Shown here in pieces: positions 37,559 through 50,456 of a DNA stretch of 64,000 bases. This DNA is from Adineta vaga. Its lineage: Eukaryota > Rotifera. Numbering within the stretch: the first letter of the stretch is position 1; each line of letters starts with the position of its first letter. The position numbers and the translations under genes are program-made. The stretch lies in assembly GCA_021613535.1 (NCBI GenBank), contig CP075493.1, positions 6,510,001-6,574,000 on the forward strand, written 5' to 3'. The notes under the pieces were generated by a model, which worked only from the letters and a program-made list of their open reading frames with translations, had not been told where the DNA came from and did no database searches.

Positions 37559-39632
37559 TAAGCGTTCTTTTTCGTAAAATCCTATTGAAGATATATAGTG
37601 CAATACAGTTTGTGAATTTTAATGAGAAAAAATAGTGACTTGTACGCAATATAGAGTTTACAATTTATTTTAAAATAAAAATTTCTATATAAAAGAGATT
37701 AAATACGATGTCTCATCAGTTATAGGCTATATTAATAGATTAGTGTACCCTTGATAGCTAAATATACTTAACTCAATATGCAATAAAGATGACGAAAAAA
37801 TGGATATGAACATATTGAATAAAGCAAATTCAATGACTGCATGAATTTGAAGTACAATTAAAAAAAGGTCTTTGTTCAAAGTCATTTATTATGTGAAAGG
37901 ATCAATCAGTAAATTTATTAGATAACAGGCTTAGATACAGTATGTCGTTGAATGAATAAATCAGTAAATATATAAATTTAATACATTAAAAATAGAATAT
38001 TTGTGTTTTGTTTTTGTATAAAGTTTTACTCACGAACTGCTATTGAGCTTTTAAAACTAACATTTGATATTCGAACAAGTATTTTGACTAGTAAACATAA
38101 TATAGACAACTTTCATTGAAGTATTTGAGTGCATCTATTAATAAATTACTACAGTCACAATAATAGATGTGTAAAATATTTATGAACATGCCACAAAGAG
38201 AATATTTAGACGTTTTAATCAAAGTATCTAAAAAAAGAAAATACATATTTTCTTTTCTTTTGTTAAAAATTATATTTAACATTGGAAGTAAATTTTCATA
38301 GACATGTACATGTCTCAGCTTGATGTCTACTTCTGTCCGGGAATGCATCGACACCGTGGATGAAAGTGAAAATGAGACTGCAAAACGAAGTAACTTTCAT
38401 TACATGCTAGTCATCATCATCATACGGAAGAAACACAGCAAGATATCGTCACTGTTGATGGCACCATTTACACCTGCATATGTATAAATAATAGCAGCAA
38501 GTCTAATTGTCTTATATGACATGAGAAGCGAAATTATCAGTCTTATTGCGTAAATAAATTCTCAACATTCAATTATATTTATTAAAAAATTCAAAGTACG
38601 ACATCCGTCGTTCTCAAAAAAAACAATTTATCAGATTTCTTTTGTTGTTTTAACTTCAAATTTGATTGACTAGAAACAAAGAATGACATACGTCAAAATT
38701 TCATGACAGATGTGATAGAATTCATTGAAAGCAAAGAATAATAATTGATCACACCTTTAGTAGCATTAAAAATATGTGCGAAACCTACCGCTATAAAAAG
38801 TGTACTTGAATAACTGACAGTGAGTGTTCATTTTGTTTTCAAAGGATTTGACAGTAAGAAGCAATCGTGATTATTTCGACATTTTGAAGAAAAGCATCGA
38901 AAACAAATTAAAGCAAACATTTAAACGAATCTCAAATTAGAAAATCCTATTTTTAGCTACTGATATTTCAAGAAAAAAAATATAAATATGAGTACATGCG
39001 TCTTAAAGTCATTCAAGAGACATCATTTCTCTTTACATTTATATCAAAATATTCTATTGTCGTACGTTATTATACAAATCATATTCTCTCAATCAATTAG
39101 CAATCAATAAACGATAAGAACATTTTGTACAAACGATTTTGTCTCTCTTCTCATAGGAGAAAGAGCTAGCCGAGGCTAACGATATACACTTATCAACTGA
39201 CATATTTCATTAGACATTACTGATGAATCAAAAGATACGTTAAAGCAAAAGAGAAAAAGAAATTAATGACGTAAAAATCATTCGACCATAGGAGTAGATC
39301 ATTATTGATAATTAAAATTAAACGAAAAAGAAAAATGTCATAATTGACCTTTGTATCTATCTTATTGGTATTCGTATCTTTTGCTATTCTTCATCCAATG
39401 AGCAATTTTATTTTCATTAATTATTTCTCAACCAATGAAAATCATGTTTCTTTTCTTTTTTTTTCAATAGATTAGAATAATTTGTTCGTCAGTATATCAC
39501 CTCATGAGAACAGACTGTTTGTTATGAAGTAAATGACTTACAAATATTTTGCTTTTTCTCTGTTTTAAAAGAATACAAAAAGGAAAGAAAGAGACTAGAT
39601 CATATTTCTTACCAGTCATTGCTATTTAACAC
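37559..39632. other. Intergenic: RAB28 3' end and FoxQ2 upstream
   Basis: About 2.1 kb, AT-rich. No gene, RNA or repeat recognised; expected to contain the FoxQ2 promoter. Confidence 0.4.
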
Positions 39633-40594
39633 ATGCAAAAAGAATCAATTGATATGACAAATTATTCAATGTTCTTAACTGCCCAACAACAACTTTATGA
39701 TTATGCAGTACGTTTACGTTTAACTACGTCGATACCATCAGATTTACATTCATTATATACTTTACAACATCGATTTGGTCAAGAACCTAAGCCATCCTAT
39801 TCTTATATTGGACTTATTGCAATGGCAATTTTAAGTTCTCCAGAACAGCAACTTGTTCTATCGGATATATATCAATGGATATTAGATCATTATCCATATT
39901 TTCGTACCAGAGGTTCTGGATGGAGAAATTCTATTCGACATAATCTTTCATTAAATGATTGTTTTGTTAAAGCTGGTCGATCGGCAAACGGAAAAGGACA
40001 TTATTGGAGTATACATCCAGCCAATTTAGCAGATTTTCTCAGTGGAGATTTTCGAAGACGTCGCGCACAACGACGTGTTAGGAAAAGTATGGGACTAGCG
40101 GTACCTGGCGATGACGATGACGATGAAGATGATGTACAAGATTTGTTGCCAATAGATGGTCCAGAACATCTTTGTGAGCCGTAAGTTTCAAAACAGGAAA
40201 TTATTATTTTCTTTTAAAACAACATACAAATTTATATTCTAGTTCTTTAACAAAATCTCCAACGGAAAAACTTCGTACCAATGTAAATAATCTACCACTT
40301 TCAACATCTACTAACAGTACAAATGATTCGAATGATCTTCTACGACGTTATTTCAATGATCTACAAAGTATGGTCATGTCATCATCATTGCCATCTCATG
40401 TGGAATCAACTTCTAGACATCAAAATTCAACAAAACAAACGCCACAAAAACGTTGTTTCGATGTTGATAGTCTGTTAGCACCTGATCAACCACGTTCAAT
40501 TAAACGACACAAATCTCATTTAGATAGAAATGAAGATACTTTTAGTCCATATTCAAAATCAGATGGTTCTACAGATACAGAAACATCCACTTAA
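39633..40594 (+). CDS. FOXQ2: Forkhead transcription factor, FoxQ2-like
   Basis: Winged-helix DNA-binding protein; FoxQ2 marks the anterior/apical pole in many invertebrate embryos. Exons 39633-40180 and 40243-40594; phase 2 closes, 299 aa. The forkhead domain is about residues 50-150: KPSYSYIGLIAMAILSSPEQ, LSDIYQWILDHYPYFRTRGSG, WRNSIRHNLSLNDCFVKAGR, GKGHYWSIHPANLADF, then the basic GDFRRRRAQRRVRK. The KAGR...GKGHYW and GDFRRRRAQRR features favour FoxQ2. An acidic run (DDDDDEDD) follows. Near the C-terminus FDVDSLLAP fits an eh1-like Groucho-binding pattern (F.[IV]..[IL]L). ATG 39633 is the first in frame. Confidence 0.85.
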
Positions 40595-41239
40595 CTACTT
40601 TCTTCGTATTGAATTTAATTTTATCTTATTCAATAATAATAATAATAATAATAATAAAGTTTTTCTTCACTTTCGAAAAGCATAGTACACCGATTGGTTT
40701 AATTTTCCATTTTTATCATTATTAGTAGGACTAATGCATACATACCAATCATGTCAATTGATAAAGAAAAGAAAAGAAAAGATCCTAACGATTGCTATCA
40801 CCTTTTCTTCTCATTGTCAATTGAATTCGAACGAATAAAAGTTGATAGTATATTACCCATGAATTCGCATCTCTTTCTGTACTGAACGTACCTGTACATT
40901 AACACTCTATTATAGAAAGATAACGAATGAATTGCTTTCTATATAAGACAAGATATCAAATACAGTTGTTATTTATGTTATACACAAGTTCACGTCTTCA
41001 TTTAATTTTTAATAAAGCAAAAAACAAGTATGGTTAAAGAAAAAAACTCGATGTTAAATCACCAGATATGTAGAGAGCATATATATATATATATTTGTCT
41101 TGTCGTTGTTGTCTTGTGTAGATAAATATGAGATTTCATAGACTAGGAAGAATGAACGAAGCGAAAACAAAAATGTACGGTCTTTCACCGGTTAGTAAAG
41201 CATGAAATGTATGCACATATGATGTAATTATTTACTGTT
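40595..41239. other. Intergenic between convergent FoxQ2 and KIF17
   Basis: About 645 bp with both 3' UTRs. An (AAT)n run at 40631-40657, 37 nt past the FoxQ2 stop, contains an AATAAA and is a plausible polyadenylation site. A (TA)n run lies near 41080-41093. Confidence 0.5.
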
Positions 41240-44200
41240 TTACTTTCGAGTAAGTCTTGATGGTGATTCAAATGGATTGAGACGACGATTCATATAATCA
41301 TTTTCATTATTATTCATTTGTAATGGACGTTTTGCTCGTGATAAGGCTGAATTTTCATTTAATAATTTTTCTTGCCGTTTACTAAGTGATTTTTCTGGTG
41401 GCATACTTAGTGGATTTAAATTACGTCCATAACGTGTTTCAATATCGTCAGAATTCATCATTGGATAAGGATTTTGAAAACTATTGGTCATTGATGTTGG
41501 CATAGCAAAATCAGGTTCATAATCAGTTGGTGGAGTTGTCACGCTTGATTTTGGTGGTACCGAGGAATTATTATTTTGATGAGCACGTCCATTTGTTTGA
41601 CCAGGAAGATTTCCCATTTGAGGAAATTGAACTTCTTCACGAATAAGATCAGGCAGAACATATTGATTTTTCTCTTCATCATAACATGCTTGTTCAATGA
41701 TTCTTTCAGGATTACTATAATTACAATTACGTTGCATAACATGACTCATTTTTTCAAGCATTGTACGATAAAGTAATAAACGTTTTTCTTGTTCACGAAT
41801 TATACTTAAATAATTTTCACGTTCTCTTTGAAATTCATGTTGTAAATCTTCATTATCACTTGTTAAACGTTTATTTTCTATAAATTGATCATCAAGTTTT
41901 TTACGTGTAAAATGAAGCTAGAAAAATAAGCATTTAAACGTTGTCTTTTATTCAAATAATGAAAATATAGTCAAAGTTTCTCATTCATTCCAAACGAACT
42001 AACCTCTTCTTGGGCATTATCAAAAACGCGCATCATTGTATCATCATCTTCAGCATTAATAGCACCACCAAATCGTTTACGCTGTTCTTGTTTTTCACGC
42101 ATTTCTGTCAATTTCTTCTTACGTTTTTTCTTTCGTTCTTCATTATTGGCATCTTCACCACCAACTAATTTATTTTCCAATTCATGTAAACGTTCGAGTT
42201 TTTCATTTTCATCCATTGGTTTTGAAGGTCCTGATAAATCATCACCATTCGTATCTGAACTATTTCCATTAATTTCTCCATCACGTCTTTGTTTTAGAAT
42301 ACCACCTTTCTTCTTCGGTTTATTTCGATCATTACCAGTTGCTGCTGTTGATGAGGTTTGTTCATCTAACAGTTGAAAAAGATGAATATTTCATAAGAGA
42401 AATGTTCTTTTTTTATTTGTTTGATTTACTTTCTCCTCTTGTTTGATTATTATTCAAATCATCGAGATCGTGATCATATTGTACTTTTAATTCATTATAT
42501 TTTCGTTGAAGTTCTTCTTTAGTTAAACGTTCTGCATCACATTGTCGACGTACTTCGGAAACTTCACGTTCAAATTCAGCGCGTAATCTTTCTCGTTCTC
42601 TTTCAATTTCTTCATCATGATCGAAATGAGATGCCTAAATCAAACGAAAACTTGTTTTTCTGTTGTGATATAAATCATAAGATGATCTAAGAATACATAG
42701 AAAACATCATAATTTCAATAATCATATACGTGCAAAATAAACTTACATCGCCATTATTTAGATACGATTGATTTGCACGAGGATTTCCTGTATTGATAAG
42801 TTCTTGTTTTAATCGATTGATTTCTTCTTGTAACAATTTCATTTGAGCATCACGAGGATCTTCATTAATACGTGGTTTATTCTTGATATTCTTCGCTCGA
42901 TTTGCATCTAAGAGAACACAGTATCTGATTGAAAATGGATCAAAACAAAATTGCAAACCTACATCGTAATGTTGAAAGTGTTTCATCATAATTATCTTGA
43001 GCTGGACTGATGGCAGCGACCTTCAGATGAATAAATAAAAAACAATGAATTAATTCAGATGATAACGACATTTCTTACCATTAATGTTTTCGTATTTCCA
43101 CCAAGTGAATCTTGTAACATACGTGTTAATTTTGAATCTCGATATGGAATATGTTTTGAACGACCATCTACCAATGCGGAAATGACATTACCCAAAGCAC
43201 TTAATGATAGATTAATACGAGTAGCTTCACGTAAACGATCACCTTCCGCGTCTAGATTTATAAATACGAATATTGTTTATGCTCTAATAAAGAGACTATT
43301 TCAATTCATACGAGTTTTCGATTGTCGTTCACTGCCAGCTAAATCAACAAGATTGAGTTTTCCAGCACGAATATGTTCTTTGCCATCATGTTCACTCTTT
43401 GTACATACTTCGGTAACAATAGTAAAAATTGAATGCGATCGAGATGAATCTTTATTCATAAGTGTTGCGCCTGTAGCTCGATTTTTATTTCCTTTATCCA
43501 TCAAACGTTCACAATCAAGAACACTTGAACATTGATGCCATGTCAAGCTTTGGACATGAACACCTTTATCAGGATATTCCTTTTCAAGGAAAAGAATGAA
43601 ACAATGAATTCGAAAGAGAAAGACTATTAAAATAATGTTTACCTTCAAATCAAGTGTCGCTTTTACATCTTTACTAAGTAAATCACGAATATTTTCGTTA
43701 TAAATTTCAAGATAAGATGCGCGAATCAAATATTTTGCACCGGTTGCGACAGATGATGCTTCGAATATATGCTAAAATGATATTCAATATTCATTTTTTC
43801 GTTGAATGACAAAAAAATTTTAATATTTCTTACTTCAAATGATCGAGGAATAACACCACGTTGTAATGATCCTGGAGTGTTGATACCTTGCATTGTAAAA
43901 GATTTTCCACAACTAACAAAAGTTAAATTCATTTGTTCTTCTCCAAACAGATGAAAGTAATATTGACTTACCCAGTTTGACCGTAAGCAAATACAGTTGC
44001 ATTGTAACCTTCGAGTACCTGAGAAAAAGAAGAACTCATAATCATTTTTTGTTTTTTTTTGTCTATGAATTCTTAAACATACACTTTCAACAAGAGGAAA
44101 AACTGATTCAGCATAGAGATTTTCTGTAATTGAATCTTCAGGATAGACAGCATCGAAAGTAAATTGTTTTGGTGGTTCATTCGATTGTTCAACATTTTCC

Positions 44201-44377
44201 AATAATACTTGATTAGCTTTCGTATTCATTGAAATAACTGTCTAGAAAACAGATCATTCGTAGTTAAAATATATTTCTTGATAAAATATTTTGTCTTACT
44301 TGACCATTTAAATTCATCTCTCGTTGATTCATCGGTCTACATCTGACAATAACTCGAACGGTCTCACCACTAGCCAT
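41240..44377 (-). CDS. KIF17: Kinesin-2 motor, KIF17/OSM-3 type
   Basis: Homodimeric kinesin-2 that drives anterograde transport in cilia and dendrites. Multi-exon on the minus strand, first exon from 44377 ([20 protein letters not shown], as in KIF17), stop at 41240. Motor domain about 1-340: [12 protein letters not shown]-loop GQTGCGKS split by an intron, [11 protein letters not shown] (switch I), [16 protein letters not shown] (switch II), [40 protein letters not shown], then [21 protein letters not shown]. The neck continues into coiled coil ([34 protein letters not shown]), a basic patch ([18 protein letters not shown]) and a disordered Asn/Pro tail. The junctions I checked keep frame. 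KIF17 rather than KIF3A/B because of the start and RINEDPRDA. Confidence 0.92.
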
Positions 44378-45581
44378 TGTTGACGATTTTTCTTATCGAT
44401 CTGAAATGATAATAGAGAAGCGAATATGAACGAGCAACAAATACCGATACTCTAGTACATTATAATTTATGCTACGTATGTCACTTGATATTGAGTGTTT
44501 TTCTGAGAGAGAAGAACTATTAAAATAAAAAGAAATGCAAGGAAGAAAAACCATCAGAATGTTTGTTGCTATTCGAGATGCAACAGTTAACCTTTATAAG
44601 GAGAAAGAGGACGCTGTTGTGCAAAATAAAATAAACATTCAAGAAAGATATTTCAAGAAACAATTTAGATTGAGATTTATACTAAATTTTGAATGAATCA
44701 TCGGTCAATTTATTTACCTAAATGTTAAGAGAAACAAACATATGGTGTGAGATAACCTTCGCTATAAATAAAAAGTGATAATGTAAATTATCAAGCGAGT
44801 ATTTAAGTAATGGAAAACATACTTATCTACGTTCTTATAAAAATGAGCTGGTGACATTGCTGTCAAATGCATATTCTCAATTTCAAAATATTTCGTCATT
44901 TCTAACTAAATTAATGTTTTATAATTGAAAGATATTTTTATACCGTGAATGTCTTTGATTTGGAAATAATCACAAAATATAATCTTGTTTCATTTATAAA
45001 GTAAAGCATTCTCCATATCACATTTATCTTCATCATTTACTAAACAATAGTGTTAGTTTTGACTTAAAACTACCGTTAAATAAACGTGCCGTATCAAAAT
45101 CAGTTATATGAAATATTGTTGAAGAATAACTTCTGCAAAAGCTCTTCTATCTTCCGTTTATTATCAATGATCATCTTTCTGTTCATTAAAAGTTCATCAA
45201 GGAACACAAATAATAAAATGAAAATGAACGATACATATATGTATATGTTGTTTTCAACGAGACTTCTACATAGAAGAATGTCTTTTATCACAAAAGAAAT
45301 CCACGTCAAAAACAAATACAACGACTAAGTTTTGTTCTCCAAAGATGTAGGAATGAAATGTGATGTTATAACATAGCAATAAGTGAAAGAAAGAAAGAAA
45401 ATAATTTACATCGAAATAATACTTTCTGAAGGAAAGAAACGATGTTGTGCACTGGTTATTTTGTTTGTTTGATAATGATAGTGATAGAAGTTTCGGAAGC
45501 GAAGAAGAACGAAGAAAAAAATGAATCAATGAATACGTTATAGGTAAAAAATACGATAAAACTCAACAGTAATGATTAACA
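44378..45581. other. Intergenic: KIF17 upstream and UBAP2-like 3' region
   Basis: About 1.2 kb, AT-rich. On the minus strand TTATCATTTCAG ends at 44401-44402, 24 nt before the KIF17 ATG, and resembles a splice acceptor. The right end carries half of the hairpin that covers the UBAP2-like stop codon. No gene seen. Confidence 0.45.
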
Positions 45582-45591
45582 TTACTGTTGA
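45563..45591. repeat. Perfect 12-bp inverted repeat (5-nt loop) over a stop codon
   Basis: Arms TCAACAGTAATG (45563-45574) and CATTACTGTTGA (45580-45591) are exact reverse complements separated by ATTAA. The minus-strand stop codon of the UBAP2-like gene (45582-45584) lies in one arm, so the mRNA could form a hairpin at translation termination. Confidence 0.85.
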
Positions 45592-48561
45592 GAATGCCAA
45601 GTGGAATTATGAGGTGTACGTGGCTGCTGCTGCTGCTGTTGTTGTTGCTGATGATGATAAAGATTTCGATTGTTATTACCGCTGTATGAAGCACCAGTTC
45701 GATTATTCTTTGATAAATAAGTTTATTTATAAGATGATCATGTTAATACGAAAGTCAAAAAAATACTTACACGATTATCAATTGAAGGATAAGTCATCGA
45801 TCGATCTTGATGTGAAGTGTAATATGTTGGCACTGTATATAAAAATGGATTAATTAAGAAAGCTGTTGTTGGACTAGTAGCTGCCAATGGAGCTCCCTGA
45901 GGGAATGTTGCTGCATTTGCTGACAATTTACTTGCTATCAAAGGATCTTTTGATGATTGAGGAGAATTTGATGCTTGTCCATAATGTGTATGAACTTCTT
46001 TATCGTATGAATACTGATCTAAAGATAAAGAAGGAGTATTTAAGATTATGAAAATTATAATAGAAACCATATTTAGTTGGTTGCATTGAAGCAGATTGAT
46101 ATGCTTGTTGGGTTGGATAAGTTGGTATGTAATCTAAGAAGAAATCGAATAATTACTTTGTTTCTTTTTCTTTTCACGTATTGATAATGATCTTACTAGC
46201 TGGTTGATATGTGGGATATGGTTCAAATCCGGCAGAAGGCCATGAATCAACAGATGTTGCTATGACTGGATAAAGCTAAAAACAAACAGTAATTTGTTAG
46301 AATGTATATGAACAAAGAAAAGAGAAAATAAGCAATTGATCAAATTTGGAGAAACTGAAAAAACCATCTAAGATGATCTCAATTTGTTTTATTACAAAGA
46401 ATATGTTAAGTATGACTGATGAATAAATCAATCATTCTCCTTACTGTAGGTGTATATGGATATGTTCCAACAAAAAATTGTTGGGGTGGTAATTGATAAG
46501 ATGCTTGTTGAGGATAACTTCCAGGTTGTATCATATTTGATTTTGATGCTGTTTTATAAAGTGATGGTTGTTGATTCCAGTTTGATGCTGTTTGAGAATA
46601 TTCACCAGCAATTGGTCTAACAAAAGAACACTGTCATTATACGTTCGATCAACAGAAATATCTTACTGGAAAGCGCTAGCTGTGTTGTAAGGTGTAAAAG
46701 CTGATGGATTTCCACCTGAATCATTACTTTCATTCGATACAAATGGATTATTTGTTTGAGCGGATAGTGTTGTATACTCTGCAGTATTTGGCGTTGATGT
46801 TGGTGGTAAATGTGTTGGATCAGTAACGGATGATGATGAAGAAGGATCTTGTAACGATGCTTGCTGTTGTCGTAATGATTCAGTTAAATGATCAGATAAA
46901 TGAGAAGTTCCTTCCACAGGTACACTTGTTGCATTATTTGACTACAAAATAGACAAACAGGAATAAGAATTATTTCATAAATGAAAATATTCATGTCATT
47001 ACAGCATTATTATTTGATATTGAAGAAGTTGAAAGTCGATTGGTAATTTCGTTTAATTCCCTATCAATTTCATTCATTGCTTGACGATTGTTATAACTCG
47101 ATGATAGACTATTTTGAACACTGAAAAACAAATGTATATGCAAAACATAAAATAACTATGAATATATATTTTATTCATCACTAGAGGACATGATTTCAAC
47201 TACAGGAAAACTTTATTTGCTTCTCGCCACTTCACAATTTGAGTTAGTTCAGCAAGGCTCATATTGATTGCAATAGAATATACTACATGTGAAGGCTGTC
47301 ATAACTGACTAGAACTTGTCTATTGTACAGAATTCAGAGAGTATTCTTTGTATATAGAATAGAAAAATATAGCATACTCTAATTGATGTTCATGATCATC
47401 TAATGATTTCACCAAAACAGAACTATTGGACGGAGTAATTGTCATCGGTATGGAGTCATTCCATTGAACATCACCAAACTGAATATCAATTGGTTCAGTA
47501 GAAAATTGAACTGTTGGATGCATTGATACTGGTTGTTGTGGAATTGATGATGGCATCGGACGTTTCGTAGTGGTAGCGAATGAATTCGTTAATTTTTGGC
47601 TATTGTCAAATGTTAACGATTGTGTTGGACCATCCGTAAATTCATATTCATCAGCTGATGATATTGCTGATGATGCTGTTGCTGCTGGGAGTGTTGTTTC
47701 TTCTTTTTGTTTCGATGCTGGAATCAGTTCACTCGGGTTTTCTTGTATTGGCAATGACTTATTATTAATATTTGTGTTATTGGAATAATTAGTACGAGCT
47801 GGATAACGTGGATTTGTTGGAATTGAATGATTGCGACCGGGATCATTACCTGTCGAGAAAAGAGCAAGAAGATTGAAGAAATGATTTTCAAATATGACTA
47901 ACCACGTCTTCCCGTATTCGTACGAGTTGATGATTGTTGATAAGTTTCTTGTCGTTGACGTCCTCCAATAGCAGTATTATTATTACCACGAATTAATGAA
48001 GTTGGAGATGCACGTTGAGATAATGATCGTTCACTCTCATTCTGTGTATTTCCATTAGACACTGAATCGACAACATGATTGTTATTATGATTTTTCTTTT
48101 TATTATTTGATTTTGCTGTTTGCCAACCACCATCCTATACAGATGAAGATAAATTTATTGGCAAAGTTTGTTTTCGAAATTATTTTACCTCGAAATCACC
48201 CGCTTTTATTCTGGATATTGTATTTTGTATGTTATAATCACATTCATGATGAACAAGAGCAATTAAGTCAGGATCAATATCTTTACATACTTCTTGAATC
48301 TAAAATAATCACTGAAATAAAGAAAAGATAAGTTCAAATTTTGCATTTTACTATTGATATCTGCTTTTTAATAGTCACATCATCGAGTTTTTCTGGACGT
48401 AGTCGAGCAAGAGATGTCTGACCGATGTCATATATTTTTGATGGCTAAAACGTACATATGTAAAAAAGATGTCTAATCGATTTGATTTTTCTTTTCAAAT
48501 AACTTACATCAGATCGATTATTAGTTTTCTCTTCGTTCAATGTCGATGAAAAACTTGCCAT
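45582..48561 (-). CDS. UBAP2/Lingerer-like UBA-domain protein
   Basis: Cytoplasmic RNA-granule-associated family (UBAP2L, Drosophila lingerer). Multi-exon on the minus strand, start 48561 (MASFSSTLNEEKTNNRSD). Early exons encode a UBA/CUE-like helical segment (IQEVCKDIDPDLIALVHHEC, DYNIQNTISRIKAGDFEDGG) followed by WQTAKSNNKKK, matching the UBA then W-containing linker of UBAP2. Then an Arg/Gly/Asn-rich part (RASPTSLIRGNNN, GGRQRQET) and IQFGDVQWND, resembling the DVQFGAL motif of the family. The rest is Ser/Thr/Asn/Gln-rich and disordered. The last exon ends in a Gln run (HHQQQQQQQQQPR) and WHSQQ. Shorter than vertebrate UBAP2. Ortholog call moderate because most of the length is low complexity. 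Confidence 0.68.
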
Positions 48562-49014
48562 AATTAACACAATAAGATGAATAAATATGTGAAATTCTCA
48601 AATAATATCATTATAATTAACTGATTATTTCATCTTCAAGAAAAAAATATATTCATCAATATGATTTTGTTTTGATATTTAAATTAGTTTTAGTCACTTT
48701 TAAACAAGAAGAAAAACAGAACGAGAGAGCCTTCGGAACAAGAATTTTTTCTATTTAGGAAAAAAATATATCAACGAAGAATCATCCATTGATAATCTCT
48801 GGACAACCAATAGGAAAAGTGTAACACATTAATGCATTTTGTTTTCATTCTAATTGTGAAATGGTCAAAGGTGTTCAGACAATAGAAATGATTCTGGCAT
48901 GAAGCCAAAAAGGATATATCAAGACGGACGATGAAGAGCAATGATTATCATGTACATGAACATCACTGATCATTGTTTTGTTTCTATTTTAAGTTTTAGA
49001 TCGAATCCTATCCT
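48562..49014. promoter_or_regulatory. Shared upstream region of UBAP2-like (-) and Boule-like (+)
   Basis: 453 bp between divergent starts. TTTCTATTTTAAGTTTTAG ends at 48999, 15 nt before the Boule-like ATG, and is acceptor-like. Bidirectional promoter inferred from spacing. Confidence 0.5.
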
Positions 49015-50456
49015 ATGGATATCAATCATTCGACCGGCAATAAAATGCCGAGTCAAGAACATTTGAATTTTATTAATAAATTAGATGACGCAAAAATTCC
49101 TCGACAAAGTCAATTAATCGCTAGTCGTTTATTTATGAAAAATTTTCCTCGTGAAGTAAAATCGTCAATTGTTTCTTTTCCTATTTCTTTCTCGTTTGGT
49201 TTCATAGACGACTAGTGCAGAAATTGAACAATGTTTTCAAACATTTGGTCCTGTACATGATGTGAAAATAATTGCAAAAGAAAATACGTATGAAGAAGAT
49301 TTCATAGAAGAAGATTTGATCGTTTCATTCATTTTTAGACATTTTGCATTCATTTCATTTGTTAACGATAATACAGCATTAGATGTTCTACGTCAACATG
49401 CAATTGTACCAATTACATTTCAAAATCGTTCGATTATTTTAGCACCTGCGTATAAAAAAATGAATAATCCACCCTCAACAAGTATGAATTGAATATCTAA
49501 TCTATAAATAGACAGTGATTGATCAATTAGAAGGCGTATAAAAGTAGACTTTGATGTTTATGTTAGATATTAAGTACTAAATCATCATCATCATTGTTTT
49601 AGAAAGTTATCAGTCAGGAAAATGAGCACTTATTTCCGGTAGCACGAACATATTTCAAACATATCTCTATTAATTGTTGTGTACCTGTTAAAGATAATGA
49701 ATGTCTGAAATTAGTTTCTTTTTCAAAAGGACATAATATGTTATTCAATTAACTGACGAAGAACATGTTGACATTAGCTAAAAGTATATTGTTTAAGTAC
49801 AAATTTTATCGATTTTTCTCACATAAATTTTATTTCATAATCAATTTCTATGCATGTGTTCTTCTTCTAGGTCCTTCATCCTATTATTCTACAAATGGTT
49901 CGGCCATGACACCACCCCCTACACCTTCTCGAACAGGAGGAATCAATGGAACATCTCAACAGCCATCAACACCATTTAATCAACAACAACAACAACAACA
50001 GCCGATGTCAGTTCCACAACAAGTCTATCCACCCATATTTTTTCCTGTCCAAACTAACGTATGTTATTCTATACTTCGTTTTTTCTCGTCTTATATATTT
50101 TATTCAGATGCCTTTCGTTCCAATGACTGGTACCTATTTGGTACCACAAGGTGCACCACCACCGGTAATGAAACTCTTCTAAATAATACTTCATTTTATG
50201 ATTATTTATTTAGCAATTGCCACCCTCTTTCTATCCAACATTTTATACGCACGGTGCTGCTACTCATCAAGTAAGTGGACACTCAATCAATGGAGTATAG
50301 TTTTTATTAAATATAATTTTAAAATTTTTCTTTTTCTTCTTTCAGCATGCTTATGTACCACATCCTTATATGTATTCAATGGGTCCGCCACCCATTCCAG
50401 GGCAATATCAAACAACAACATCAACAAATGATGTGTCTATGGCAAGCGAATATTGA
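49015..50456 (+). CDS. Boule/DAZ-like RRM RNA-binding protein
   Basis: Putative germline translational regulator. Exons 49015-49155, 49208-49287, 49339-49481, 49871-50058, 50108-50164, 50214-50270, 50346-50456; phases close, 258 aa. One RRM spans the first three exons: RNP2-like RLFMKNF, then AEIEQCFQTFGPVHDVKII, RNP1-like HFAFISF, then NRSIILAPAYKKM. The FGPVHDVKII and LAPAYKK segments parallel GSVKEVKII and LNIGPAIRK of the DAZ family. The C-terminal half is Pro/Gln/Tyr-rich (seven Gln in a row, YPPIFFPV, MPFVPMTGTYLVP, HAYVPHPYMYSMGPPP), like the tail of Boule. RNP1 lacks the usual K-G start, so the RRM is divergent. Family call is moderate; another small RRM family is possible. Confidence 0.6.

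Noticed and set aside
42146-42376. Plus-strand ORF opposite KIF17
   Set aside because: Shadow of the KIF17 basic coiled-coil exon.
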